From positions 1 through 5,204 of the forward strand of contig JBPCPI010000140.1 in NCBI GenBank assembly GCA_050999295.1: a stretch of DNA of 5,204 bases. The letters are read 5' to 3'. The position numbers and the translations under genes are program-made. How positions within the stretch are numbered: position 1 is the stretch's first letter; every line of letters starts with the position of its first letter. The notes beneath the pieces are model-generated. The model was not told the origin of the DNA and ran no database searches. It was given only the letters and a program-made list of their open reading frames with translations. Origin of the DNA: JACCQS01 sp050999295. GTDB lineage: Bacteria > Actinomycetota > Actinomycetes > Mycobacteriales > Geodermatophilaceae. Below are positions 1 to 5,204 of this stretch, piece by piece.

Positions 1-1104
1 GCCGTCGCCAGCGTCGTCGTCCGTCGGTTGTCCGCAGCGGGATCCGTGGCGGCCGTGTGGGACTTCGACGAAGTCTCGCGGGAGCTGATCTGCCGGCACG
101 CCACCCTGATCGATCTGCTTGATCGACGCATCCCGTTGGGCTTCGGTGTGGTCGGGTGGGTGGCCAGCCACCGGCGGCCCACCACCATCCCGGACCGGCG
201 TACGGATCGGCGTGGAGATCACTATGTGGGCGACGTTCGGGTTCCGACGGTTGGCGCGGCGGTGCCGATTCCCGGTGGAGAGCTCTACACCGGCGGTGTT
301 CTGGAGGTGTATGGGGAGGGCAACCGTTCGATGTCCAACGCGGACGTGGTCGAACTCGGACGCCTGGCCACGGTCATCGCCGCCGGCAGCCGGAAACCTG
401 CCGGGTCAGCCTCGCCCGCCGCACCGAGGGGCTCCATTACTGCAGTGGAGCGGCAGAACAGGCGCATGGCCGCCGAGCTGCACGACGGTGTGTCCCAACG
501 TCTGGCGAGCCTGTCGTTCCACCTCGCCGCCGCCAGCGCTGCGCTGGCCGAGCTCTCGCCCGACCCGGAGACGAGCAGTGATCCGGTGCAGTTCGCGGGA
601 GCGCAGCTGCTCGTTGCCGGCGAACTCACTCAGCTCGCCGCCGACGACGTACGGGCGGCCATCAAGGGCCTCCGACCTCCGGTCCTGGACGACTTGGGGC
701 TGGCCAAGGGCTTGGCCAGCCTCTGCGGCGCCCTGGGAGTCGACGACGTGTCGGTCGAGGTCGACGTCGAGGCAGTCGAGCCGCCGTTCGTGGCACCAGA
801 AGCGGCACTGGCCCTGTATCGAGTGGCCCAGGAGGCACTGGGCAATGCCACGAGACATGCGCACGCGGCCTCGATCCGCGTTCGGCTGCAGCGGCGCGGT
901 GCAAACGTCGTCCTCGACGTACGCGACGACGGCGTCGGATACCAGCTAGCACCAGAGGGGACAGCCGGGCCTCGGCAGGACGACACCGAGGGCGGTCTGG
1001 GTCTGCGCAGCATGATCGAGCGGATGCAGGCAATCGGCGGGCACATCGAGTTGTGGTCAGCGCCCGGGCGAGGCACGCACGTACGCGCAATCATCGGTGA
1101 CTAG
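1..1104 (+). CDS. NarL-family sensor histidine kinase (GAF-HisKA_3-HATPase_c), 5' partial
   Basis: This is the C-terminal 367 residues of a two-component sensor kinase that would autophosphorylate on histidine and pass the phosphate to a NarL/LuxR-type response regulator. The frame has no stop back to base 1, so the gene begins outside the window and the TTG at 28 is not a convincing start. In window-frame numbering, residues about 10-130 look like a GAF sensor domain (IPLGFGVVGWVA, then a TTIPD segment). No membrane segment is seen, which suggests a cytosolic sensor, though more domains may lie upstream. The HisKA_3 dimerisation helix carries ELHDGVSQRL, with the phospho-acceptor His at bases 481-483, followed by the X-region IKGLRPPVLDDLGL. 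The ATPase domain has an N-box (EALGNATRHAHA), a G1 box (DVRDDGVGY) and a G2 box (GGLGLRSMIERM), and the catalytic residues appear intact. The stop is TAG at 1102-1104, three to six bases before a repeat. No response regulator is visible, and the signal is unknown. It converges on fba. Confidence 0.93.
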   Translation, partial: AVASVVVRRLSAAGSVAAVWDFDEVSRELICRHATLIDLLDRRIPLGFGVVGWVASHRRPTTIPDRRTDRRGDHYVGDVRVPTVGAAVPIPGGELYTGGVLEVYGEGNRSMSNADVVELGRLATVIAAGSRKPAGSASPAAPRGSITAVERQNRRMAAELHDGVSQRLASLSFHLAAASAALAELSPDPETSSDPVQFAGAQLLVAGELTQLAADDVRAAIKGLRPPVLDDLGLAKGLASLCGALGVDDVSVEVDVEAVEPPFVAPEAALALYRVAQEALGNATRHAHAASIRVRLQRRGANVVLDVRDDGVGYQLAPEGTAGPRQDDTEGGLGLRSMIERMQAIGGHIELWSAPGRGTHVRAIIGD

Positions 1105-1109
1105 TCCGA

Positions 1110-1170
1110 GGTGCAGCGCGTCTCACCCCCGATCGTGGAGCAACAAGCGAGGTAGAGCGCGTCTGACCTC
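1110..1170 (+). repeat. Repeat module A (two direct 18-bp cores, 23-nt spacer)
   Basis: The first core is GGTGCAGCGCGTCTCACC (1110-1127). After a 23-nt spacer comes GGTAGAGCGCGTCTGACC (1151-1168), then TC. The two cores lie in the same orientation and differ at 3 of 18 positions. The module has the same layout as module B (1502-1562): same first core position, same spacer length with 14 of 23 spacer bases identical, and both end in ACCTC. It begins just after the kinase stop, and its right end overlaps the stop codon of the decayed minus-strand gene. The core ends and centre (GGT...CGCG...ACC) are self-complementary. I read it as a dispersed palindromic intergenic element; that class assignment is inference. 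Confidence 0.75.
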
Positions 1171-1498
1171 AAGCGGTGATCTGGCTCCGGCGGGCCGCGA
1201 TGATCGTGGCCACATCTCGGCGGACGCCGTCCGGGTCGCTGGTGATCCGGCGATGGGTCACCCGGATGACCTGCCAGCCGAGCGTGGCTAGTGCTGCGGG
1301 CGAGCAGCTCCTGCGGCAGCTGCCCGTCCGGATGCCGATGCACCACGACGAACCTCGTTGTTCGGTGGTCGGCGGTTAGCGCAACGCCGGGGTGGTGAAG
1401 ACCCTCGGGAGAAGGCGGACAATGCTTCCTCGCGCGACCGCACGATCGAGCACATTGTGGTCGGCGACTGCCAGGAGTTGTTCACTAGTAAAACCGTC
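1169..1498 (-). pseudogene. Decayed AbiEi-like / DUF559-type endonuclease-domain gene
   Basis: Two fragments of one protein family can be read on the minus strand. Fragment 1 (1498 down to 1379, stop TAA at 1378-1376) contains FTSEQLLAVADHNVLDRAV followed by ARGSIVRLLPRVF, which resembles the N-terminal winged-helix domain of actinobacterial orphan proteins annotated as AbiEi-family antitoxin-like. Fragment 2 (about 1379 to 1296) reads TTRFVVVHRHPDGQLPQELL. One surplus base near 1295 shifts the frame, after which it continues as LATLGWQVIRVTHRRI and ends AARRSQITA with TGA at 1171-1169, resembling the C-terminal helix of DUF559/Vsr-like nuclease domains in the same orphan family. No start codon survives because repeat module B lies where it should be, and the middle is missing (roughly 110 residues remain; I recall the family as about 280-300). 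Recognition is from remembered family patterns. No function is expected. Confidence 0.55.
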
Positions 1499-1501
1499 GC
1501 C

Positions 1502-1560
1502 GGTAGAGCGCGTCTCACCCCGGAAATTGGCCCGGCAGGCGAGGTCAGACGCGCTCTACC
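1502..1560. terminator. Strong hairpin at the fba 3' end, probable terminator
   Basis: The arms 1502-1519 and 1543-1560 pair at 17 of 18 positions (14 uninterrupted pairs, one mismatch, three more pairs) around a 23-nt loop. The fba stop codon (1547-1545) lies inside the arm. There is no T-run on either side, so this is not a classical U-tailed terminator. A strong hairpin between the converging kinase and fba genes could still stop transcription or protect the 3' end of the glpX-fba transcript. Terminator function is inferred; the hairpin itself is directly visible. Confidence 0.45.
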
Positions 1561-1562
1561 TC
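1502..1562 (+). repeat. Repeat module B (inverted 18-bp cores, 23-nt spacer)
   Basis: The first core is GGTAGAGCGCGTCTCACC (1502-1519). After a 23-nt spacer comes GGTCAGACGCGCTCTACC (1543-1560), then TC. The second core is the reverse complement of the second core of module A, so here the two cores face each other. Bases 1541-1563 are a perfect 23-bp inverted match to 1148-1170. The spacer begins CC and ends GCGA, as in module A. The module overlaps the 3' end of fba and supplies its last five codons and stop. Confidence 0.78.
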
Positions 1563-2543
1563 GGTGCCGCGTAGGACCGCCGAGGTGGCCCGGACCCGCT
1601 GCGCCAGAGCGGACTGGCCGGCGTCCACACCATCCGGGCGACCACCCCAAGCGGCCAATGCCTGATCGACCAGAGCCCGCCCGTAGGAGAATGTCATCGG
1701 CCAGGGTGCGTGCCTGGCGGCGATGCGCCCCAGGTTGCGCGTTGCGACCTCGGCCGGCTGTCCGCCGGACAGGAACGCGATTCCGGCGACTTCACCCGGG
1801 ACGGTGCCATGCAGGGTCGAGAACGTGCTTGCGGCAACCTCGTCAGAACTCGCTTCGTCGAGCCGGTCGAGACCGGGGGTGACCATGTTCGGCTTCAGCA
1901 CCATGCCGGAGAGGTCGACGCCGGCGTAGGCAAGCTCGGTGAAGACCTCGATCAGGGCGAAGTTGGTCACCGCTTCGCAATGCTCCTTGCTGTGATTGCC
2001 GGCGGCGACCACCTCCGGTTCCACGATCGGCACGATCCCCTGCTCCTGGCACAACATCGCGTACCGGGCGAGGGCATGGGCGTTGGCGCGCAGCGCCCGG
2101 TGGGTCGGTAAACCAGGACCGATCGTAAAAACAGCCCGCCACTTTGCGAATACCGCACCGCGAGAGGCCAAGTCCTGCAAACGCTCTCGTAATCCATCGA
2201 GCCCTTCCGTGATGGTCTCGCCCTCCGCACCGGCCAGCGGCTTGGCGCCGGTGTCGACCTTGACACCCGCGGCAAGGCCCAGTTCCGAGAGGGCCTCGGG
2301 GAAGGGCCGACCATCGGAGAGGTGCTGATTGAACGTCTCTTCGGACAGGATCACGCCACTGACACCGTCGGCGAGGTCGGGCGTGGTCACCAGCATCTCC
2401 CGATAGTCCCGCCGAGCCTCCGCCGAGGCGCTGATGTCCTGACCCTCGAGGCGCTTGTCCATGGTCCCTGGGCTCTCGTCCGCGGCAAGGATGCCACGGG
2501 GGCGGGCCACCAGATCCGCTGCGGCGCTATGGAGATCGTTCAC
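1545..2543 (-). CDS. fba: Fructose-bisphosphate aldolase, class I
   Basis: This 332-residue cytosolic enzyme joins dihydroxyacetone phosphate with glyceraldehyde-3-phosphate to give fructose-1,6-bisphosphate, and in the CBB cycle probably also makes sedoheptulose-1,7-bisphosphate. It is the Schiff-base (class I) type. The visible landmarks line up with animal aldolase: AADES with D22, GVKVDTG with K95, FAKW with K134, VPIVEPE with E175 and E177, the Schiff-base lysine K217 in LKPNMVTPG, LSGGQ with S259, and SYGR with R289. All catalytic positions are present. The start is GTG at 2543-2541, preceded by AGGGAGG with an 8-nt spacer inside the end of glpX. Only three bases separate it from the glpX stop, so the two are probably coupled in one operon. 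The last five codons (EVERV) and the TGA are part of a repeat core, so the native C-terminal tail was probably overwritten. The long C-terminal tail ending in Tyr of animal enzymes is absent, as is usual in bacteria. Confidence 0.95.
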   Translation of the reverse strand: MNDLHSAAADLVARPRGILAADESPGTMDKRLEGQDISASAEARRDYREMLVTTPDLADGVSGVILSEETFNQHLSDGRPFPEALSELGLAAGVKVDTGAKPLAGAEGETITEGLDGLRERLQDLASRGAVFAKWRAVFTIGPGLPTHRALRANAHALARYAMLCQEQGIVPIVEPEVVAAGNHSKEHCEAVTNFALIEVFTELAYAGVDLSGMVLKPNMVTPGLDRLDEASSDEVAASTFSTLHGTVPGEVAGIAFLSGGQPAEVATRNLGRIAARHAPWPMTFSYGRALVDQALAAWGGRPDGVDAGQSALAQRVRATSAVLRGTEVERV

Positions 2544-2546
2544 CGA

Positions 2547-3590
2547 TCAGTCCTCCCTGTGAATCCCGGCCACCATGGCGGGCGTCGGATGCTCGTAGTC
2601 GACCGCGGAATACTCCGCTAGTCGGTCCAGGCGATGGGTGGCGGTCACATGCCGCACCGTTCCGGACTTGGCCCGCATAACGATGGAGTCGGTCACCGCC
2701 GTGCCCGCGCCGTACCGGACGCCTCGGACGACCTCACCGTCGGTGATCCCAGTGACGGCGAAGAACGCGTCATTGCCCTTGACCAGGTCTTCGGTGCTCA
2801 GAACGACGTTCAGGTTCAGACCGGCGGCAGCGGCGGCCGCATGCTCGGCCTCCGAACGCGCGGTCAGCCGGGCCAGGATCACGCCACCCAGACTCTTCAC
2901 GGCGCAGGCGGCGATGACGCCCTCTGGGGTGCCACCGATGCCCATCAGGAGATCCACCCCGGAGTCCGGACTGCACGCCATCAGTGCCCCGGCGACGTCA
3001 CCGTCGCTGATGAGTTGGAGGCGCGCCCCCGCGGCGCGCACATCCGCGACCAGCTCGTCGTGGCGTGGCCGATCCAGAATGCAGACGGTGACGTCGTTGA
3101 CCGAGGAACCCTTCGACTTGGCCACCGCCCGGATGTTGTCGGCGACCGGCGCGTTCAGATCCATCAACGCCGCTGCCGCCGGCCCGGTCACCAGCTTGTC
3201 CATGTAGAAGACCGCCGACGGATCGAACATCGACCCGCGTGGGGCAACGGCCAGCACCGCCACCGCGTTCGCCATGCCCTTGGCCGTCAACGTCGTTCCA
3301 TCGATCGGATCGACGGCCACGTCGTAGGCCGGGCCGGTCCCGTCACCGACGCGTTCCCCGTTGTACAGCATCGGTGCCTGGTCCTTCTCACCCTCACCGA
3401 TGACCACGACGCCGTTCATGGCAACGGTGGACATCATCGTCCGCATCGCCGTCACGGCCGCTTGATCCGCGTCGTTCTTGGCCCCCCGGCCGACCCACCG
3501 ACCACCGGCCATCGCGGCGGCTTCGGTCACCCGCAACAGGTCGAGCGCGAGGTTTCGGTCCGGCGCCGGCCGCGGCTGGTCATCCCGCAC
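2547..3590 (-). CDS. glpX: Fructose-1,6-bisphosphatase, class II (GlpX)
   Basis: This 347-residue enzyme hydrolyses fructose-1,6-bisphosphate to fructose-6-phosphate. In gluconeogenesis it is a control step; beside RuBisCO it probably serves the CBB cycle, where class II enzymes of some autotrophs also take sedoheptulose-1,7-bisphosphate. It belongs to the lithium-sensitive phosphatase fold. Visible motifs in order are GRWVGRGAKNDAD (metal-site Asp near 42), VIGEGEKD (E66/E68), DPIDGTT (D94, D97) and GGTPEGV (E223). The metal and catalytic residues appear complete and the length is normal. I chose the GTG at 3590-3588 because a near-perfect GAGGAGG sits 8 nt before it and because family members begin shortly before the DRNLAL segment. 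The frame continues to a TTG at 3629, which would add 13 residues that include the Shine-Dalgarno sequence itself. It is the first gene of the tightly linked glpX-fba pair and lies 192 bases downstream of cbbR on the same strand. Confidence 0.95.
   Translation of the reverse strand: MRDDQPRPAPDRNLALDLLRVTEAAAMAGGRWVGRGAKNDADQAAVTAMRTMMSTVAMNGVVVIGEGEKDQAPMLYNGERVGDGTGPAYDVAVDPIDGTTLTAKGMANAVAVLAVAPRGSMFDPSAVFYMDKLVTGPAAAALMDLNAPVADNIRAVAKSKGSSVNDVTVCILDRPRHDELVADVRAAGARLQLISDGDVAGALMACSPDSGVDLLMGIGGTPEGVIAACAVKSLGGVILARLTARSEAEHAAAAAAGLNLNVVLSTEDLVKGNDAFFAVTGITDGEVVRGVRYGAGTAVTDSIVMRAKSGTVRHVTATHRLDRLAEYSAVDYEHPTPAMVAGIHRED
2552..2558 (-). promoter_or_regulatory. Ribosome binding site of fba
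   Basis: AGGGAGG on the minus strand lies 8 nt before the GTG start of fba and inside the last codons of glpX. It fixes the GTG as the fba start and supports translational coupling of the pair. Confidence 0.8.
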
Positions 3591-3598
3591 GACAGGCG

Positions 3599-3605
3599 CC
3601 TCCTC
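3599..3605 (-). promoter_or_regulatory. Ribosome binding site of glpX
   Basis: GAGGAGG on the minus strand is followed by an 8-nt spacer and GTG at 3590. It argues against the longer TTG start at 3629 because it would fall inside that reading frame. Confidence 0.82.
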
Positions 3606-3715
3606 GCATCGACCGGATCTTCTGGGCAACTCCGACGCTAGGGGCGCGCTGACTGGACCGCCTCCCCCAGGAGGTGGACGACAAGGGGGACAACGCGGCT
3701 GAGCGTTCCGGACGG

Positions 3716-3788
3716 CCGTGATCTTGACCTTATTGCGGTTCTGCGGCGCGTTTCACGGCGTGTCGCCACCAAAAGGTCAAGATCACGG
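3716..3788. repeat. 16-bp perfect inverted repeat overlapping the cbbR stop
   Basis: CCGTGATCTTGACCTT (3716-3731) is repeated inverted at 3773-3788, with a 41-nt spacer. The spacer holds a smaller hairpin, GGCG-TGT-CGCC (3757-3767). The cbbR TGA (3785-3783) lies in the right arm. It could act as a terminator or attenuator between cbbR and glpX, or be a dispersed palindromic element. No T-run follows the stem in the cbbR direction. The rest of the cbbR-glpX gap (3591-3715) holds only the glpX ribosome binding site, a minor 5-bp stem (3661-3674) and no convincing promoter. Confidence 0.7.
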
Positions 3789-4652
3789 GGCAGGGCGCCA
3801 GCCGGGTACGGACAGGACGTGCTCGACGAACAGGCGCGTCGCCGGGGTGGGCGACAGTCCGGTCACGAGATGCCACGGCCGTACGAGCGGGGTGCCCTCC
3901 ACCGGCACGACCCTCAGTTGGTTTCCGGCCAGTTCGACGGCGACGGCGTCGGCCGAGACCAACGCGGCACCCAGGCCGGCGACCGCCGCCGCAACGACGG
4001 CGCCGTTGGACCCGAGCACCATCCGCGGCGGATCGAGGTCGCGGGAGGCAAGCAAGGTCTCGAGGCTGGCCCGGGTCCCGGACCCGCGCTCGCGCAACAA
4101 CCAGGTCGTCCGCCCCTCGTCGAACCTCGCGAGGAGCGACGGACGAGCCACCACCACCAGGAGGTTGTCCCGCTGAGCGGCAACCCGGCCCGATGCGGAT
4201 TGCGGCGGACGCCCGGCCAGCACCAGGTCGACCTCGTGATGGGCCAGGAGATCCCACACCTCCGAGCTGCTGCCCACGTCCACCCGGAGTTCGACGTCCG
4301 GGAAATCACTGGAGAACGACGCGAGCAGGGGCGCGATCAGCTGATCTGCCGCCGTCGGCACGGCGGCCAGCCGAAGGCGTCCTCGGCCGCGTGCGCCCAC
4401 GCCCCTGGCCGCTGCCCAGCCCTGCTCGAGCAGACCGAGCACCCGGCGGGCGTACTCCACGTACGTCGAGCCAGCCGGGGTCAATACGACGCCGCGGCCG
4501 ACCCGTTCGACCAGCCCGACACCAAGATCCTTCGACAACGCGGACATGGCCACCGAGACGGCAGACTCACTGACGACAAGCCGTCGGGCAGCGCCGACAA
4601 CCGAACCCTCCTCGGCGAAGGTCACGAACGTCATCAGCCGCGACAGGGTCAC
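3783..4652 (-). CDS. cbbR: LysR-family regulator of the CBB operon (CbbR-like)
   Basis: This is a DNA-binding regulator of about 289 residues. CbbR proteins bind between themselves and the divergent RuBisCO operon and activate it in response to metabolites. Counting from GTG 4652, residues about 2-62 are the LysR winged helix-turn-helix (TFAEEGSVVGAARRLVVSES, then AVSVAMSAL and LTPAG). Residues about 91-280 are the effector-binding domain, starting GRLRLAAVPTAADQLIAPLL with VDLVLAGRPP inside. The GTG is preferred because AGAAGG lies 8 nt before it and the family usually begins a few residues before this helix. An in-frame ATG at 4709 would add 19 residues and lacks a Shine-Dalgarno sequence, but a leaderless start there cannot be excluded. 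LysR membership is clear; the CbbR role rests on divergent placement beside cbbL and on glpX-fba downstream. The stop TGA lies inside an inverted repeat. Confidence 0.88.
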   Translation of the reverse strand: MTLSRLMTFVTFAEEGSVVGAARRLVVSESAVSVAMSALSKDLGVGLVERVGRGVVLTPAGSTYVEYARRVLGLLEQGWAAARGVGARGRGRLRLAAVPTAADQLIAPLLASFSSDFPDVELRVDVGSSSEVWDLLAHHEVDLVLAGRPPQSASGRVAAQRDNLLVVVARPSLLARFDEGRTTWLLRERGSGTRASLETLLASRDLDPPRMVLGSNGAVVAAAVAGLGAALVSADAVAVELAGNQLRVVPVEGTPLVRPWHLVTGLSPTPATRLFVEHVLSVPGWRPAP

Positions 4653-4660
4653 CGCCGGTG

Positions 4661-4666
4661 CCTTCT
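4661..4666 (-). promoter_or_regulatory. Possible ribosome binding site of cbbR (GTG start)
   Basis: AGAAGG on the minus strand lies 8 nt before the GTG at 4652, the same spacing seen for glpX and fba. The upstream ATG at 4709 has no comparable site. This decides the preferred start, with moderate certainty. Confidence 0.5.
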
Positions 4667-4708
4667 GGCGGTGTGCTCGCAAACCGCCAGAGGGTAAGAG
4701 TTCAGACA

Positions 4709-4725
4709 TCGCTCAACTGTAGCGA
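4709..4725. promoter_or_regulatory. Candidate CbbR operator, dyad TCGCT-N7-AGCGA
   Basis: A perfect 5-bp dyad with a 7-nt centre lies in the divergent cbbR-cbbL control region, about 75 bases before the cbbL start. LysR regulators bind interrupted dyads in such places, often near their own start, which makes it a candidate autoregulatory or activation site. It does not match the usual T-N11-A or TNA-N7-TNA patterns, so the assignment is tentative. I saw no convincing -35/-10 pair in 4710-4798. Confidence 0.3.
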
Positions 4726-4786
4726 GCGAAGACTTAATAGACGACTCAACCTCGAACCGGCAGACTGAGCCTAAGCACACATCTCC

Positions 4787-4792
4787 AGGAGG
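4787..4792 (+). promoter_or_regulatory. Ribosome binding site of cbbL
   Basis: A perfect AGGAGG is followed by a 6-nt spacer and the ATG at 4799-4801, fixing the cbbL start and predicting strong translation. Confidence 0.88.
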
Positions 4793-4798
4793 CGACGA

Positions 4799-5204
4799 AT
4801 GACCGACGCAGAAGGCGACAAGGCAAAGGACAAAAAGGGCGGCCGCTGGCAGGCAGGAGTCATCCCATACGCGGAAATGGGTTATTGGCAGCCCGACTAC
4901 GAGCCCGCGGACACCGACGTCCTGGCGGTCTTCAGGATCTCCCCGCAGGAGGGCGTCCCGCCCGAAGAGGCCGGCGCCGCGGTGGCCGGTGAGTCCTCGA
5001 CCGCGACGTGGACGGTGGTCTGGACCGACCGGCTTACCGCGCACGAGCACGACCAGGCCAAGTGCTACAAGGTGGAAAAGGTGCCCGGCACCGAGGGCCA
5101 GTACATGGCCTACATCGCCTACGACATCGACCTCTTCGAAGAGGGCTCGATCGCCAACCTCACGTCCTCGATCATCGGCAACGTCTTCGGCTTCAAGCCG
5201 CTGA
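4799..5204 (+). CDS. cbbL: RuBisCO large subunit, form I (red-type), 3' partial
   Basis: These are the first 135 codons of the large subunit of ribulose-1,5-bisphosphate carboxylase/oxygenase, which fixes CO2 onto ribulose-1,5-bisphosphate to give two 3-phosphoglycerates. The gene runs off the right edge. After a lysine-rich N-terminus come MGYWQPDYEPADTDVLAVFR, AGESSTATWTVVWTDRLTA and EEGSIANLTSSIIGNVFGFK, patterns of red-type form I enzymes (IC/IE-like). Active-site residues from the N-terminal domain are present: E65, T70 and W71 (equivalent to spinach E60, T65, W66) and N128 (spinach N123). The catalytic lysines of the C-terminal barrel lie beyond the window. A perfect AGGAGG precedes the ATG. 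It is divergent from cbbR, as in many autotrophs, and a small-subunit gene (cbbS) is expected downstream. Telling form IC from IE needs the rest of the protein. Confidence 0.97.
   Translation, partial: MTDAEGDKAKDKKGGRWQAGVIPYAEMGYWQPDYEPADTDVLAVFRISPQEGVPPEEAGAAVAGESSTATWTVVWTDRLTAHEHDQAKCYKVEKVPGTEGQYMAYIAYDIDLFEEGSIANLTSSIIGNVFGFKPL

Noticed and set aside
28..1104. TTG at 28 as the start of the histidine kinase
   Set aside because: The frame is open to base 1 and the GAF domain would lack its beginning, so the gene is cut by the window edge.
1151..1168. tRNA gene or fragment, because GGTAGAGCGCGTC resembles the D-arm of tRNAs
   Set aside because: No anticodon arm, T-arm or acceptor stem can be found around any of the four copies; only the short core resembles a tRNA.
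1110..1562. CRISPR array
   Set aside because: Only four cores, uneven distances, one inverted, and no run of regularly spaced repeats or cas genes.
1358..1882. Plus-strand open frame crossing the repeat region into fba antisense
   Set aside because: It joins repeat, relic and fba antisense, with no recognisable domain.
3591..3629. TTG at 3629 as the start of glpX
   Set aside because: It would place the strong GAGGAGG ribosome binding site inside the coding region; GTG at 3590 fits the family better.
2634..3641. Long plus-strand open frame opposite glpX
   Set aside because: It is the antisense shadow of glpX: no family resemblance, and glpX has complete catalytic motifs.
3819..4697. Long plus-strand open frame opposite cbbR
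   Set aside because: It is a high-GC antisense shadow; the minus-strand LysR protein is clearly the real gene.
4710..4798. Standard CbbR boxes (TNA-N7-TNA, T-N11-A) and a -35/-10 promoter for cbbL
   Set aside because: Checking the TTA, TAA, TCA and TGA triplets gave no pair at the right spacing, and no hexamer pair was convincing.

Overview
The window looks like a piece of a high-GC actinobacterial (Actinomycetota) chromosome carrying part of a Calvin-Benson-Bassham (CBB) carbon-fixation locus. The clues are G/C-rich third codon positions, GTG starts with strong Shine-Dalgarno sequences, an actinobacterial-style class II fructose bisphosphatase, a NarL-type sensor kinase and a red-type form I RuBisCO large subunit. 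The genus cannot be fixed from sequence reading alone.

Layout. Bases 1-1104 (+) hold the 3' part of a GAF-HisKA_3-HATPase sensor histidine kinase, open at the left edge. Bases 1105-1544 hold no intact gene. They contain two related ~61-bp repeat modules (1110-1170 and 1502-1562) that bracket a decayed AbiEi/DUF559-like gene on the minus strand (1169-1498). Three minus-strand genes then run right to left: cbbR-like LysR regulator (start about 4652, stop 3783), glpX (3590-2547) and class I fba (2543-1545). glpX and fba are 3 bases apart and translationally coupled. Divergent from cbbR, cbbL starts at 4799 (+) and runs off the right edge.

How the genes work together. CbbR-type LysR proteins sense Calvin-cycle metabolites and activate the divergent RuBisCO operon. 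Aldolase and GlpX perform consecutive steps regenerating ribulose-1,5-bisphosphate, and members of both families often also accept the sedoheptulose analogues. The kinase converges on this cluster and has no visible partner here, so it is probably unrelated to carbon fixation.

The least ordinary material is the intergenic repeats. An 18-bp core, GGTAGAGCGCGTCTSACC, occurs four times between 1110 and 1560, arranged as two equally spaced pairs. In one pair the second core is flipped. The repeat supplies the last codons and stop of fba and overlaps the stop of the decayed gene. A different 16-bp perfect inverted repeat (3716-3731/3773-3788) supplies the stop of cbbR. These look like dispersed palindromic elements that settled at gene 3' ends. 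I did not find an obviously new multi-gene system; the repeat modules are the best candidate for something undescribed.
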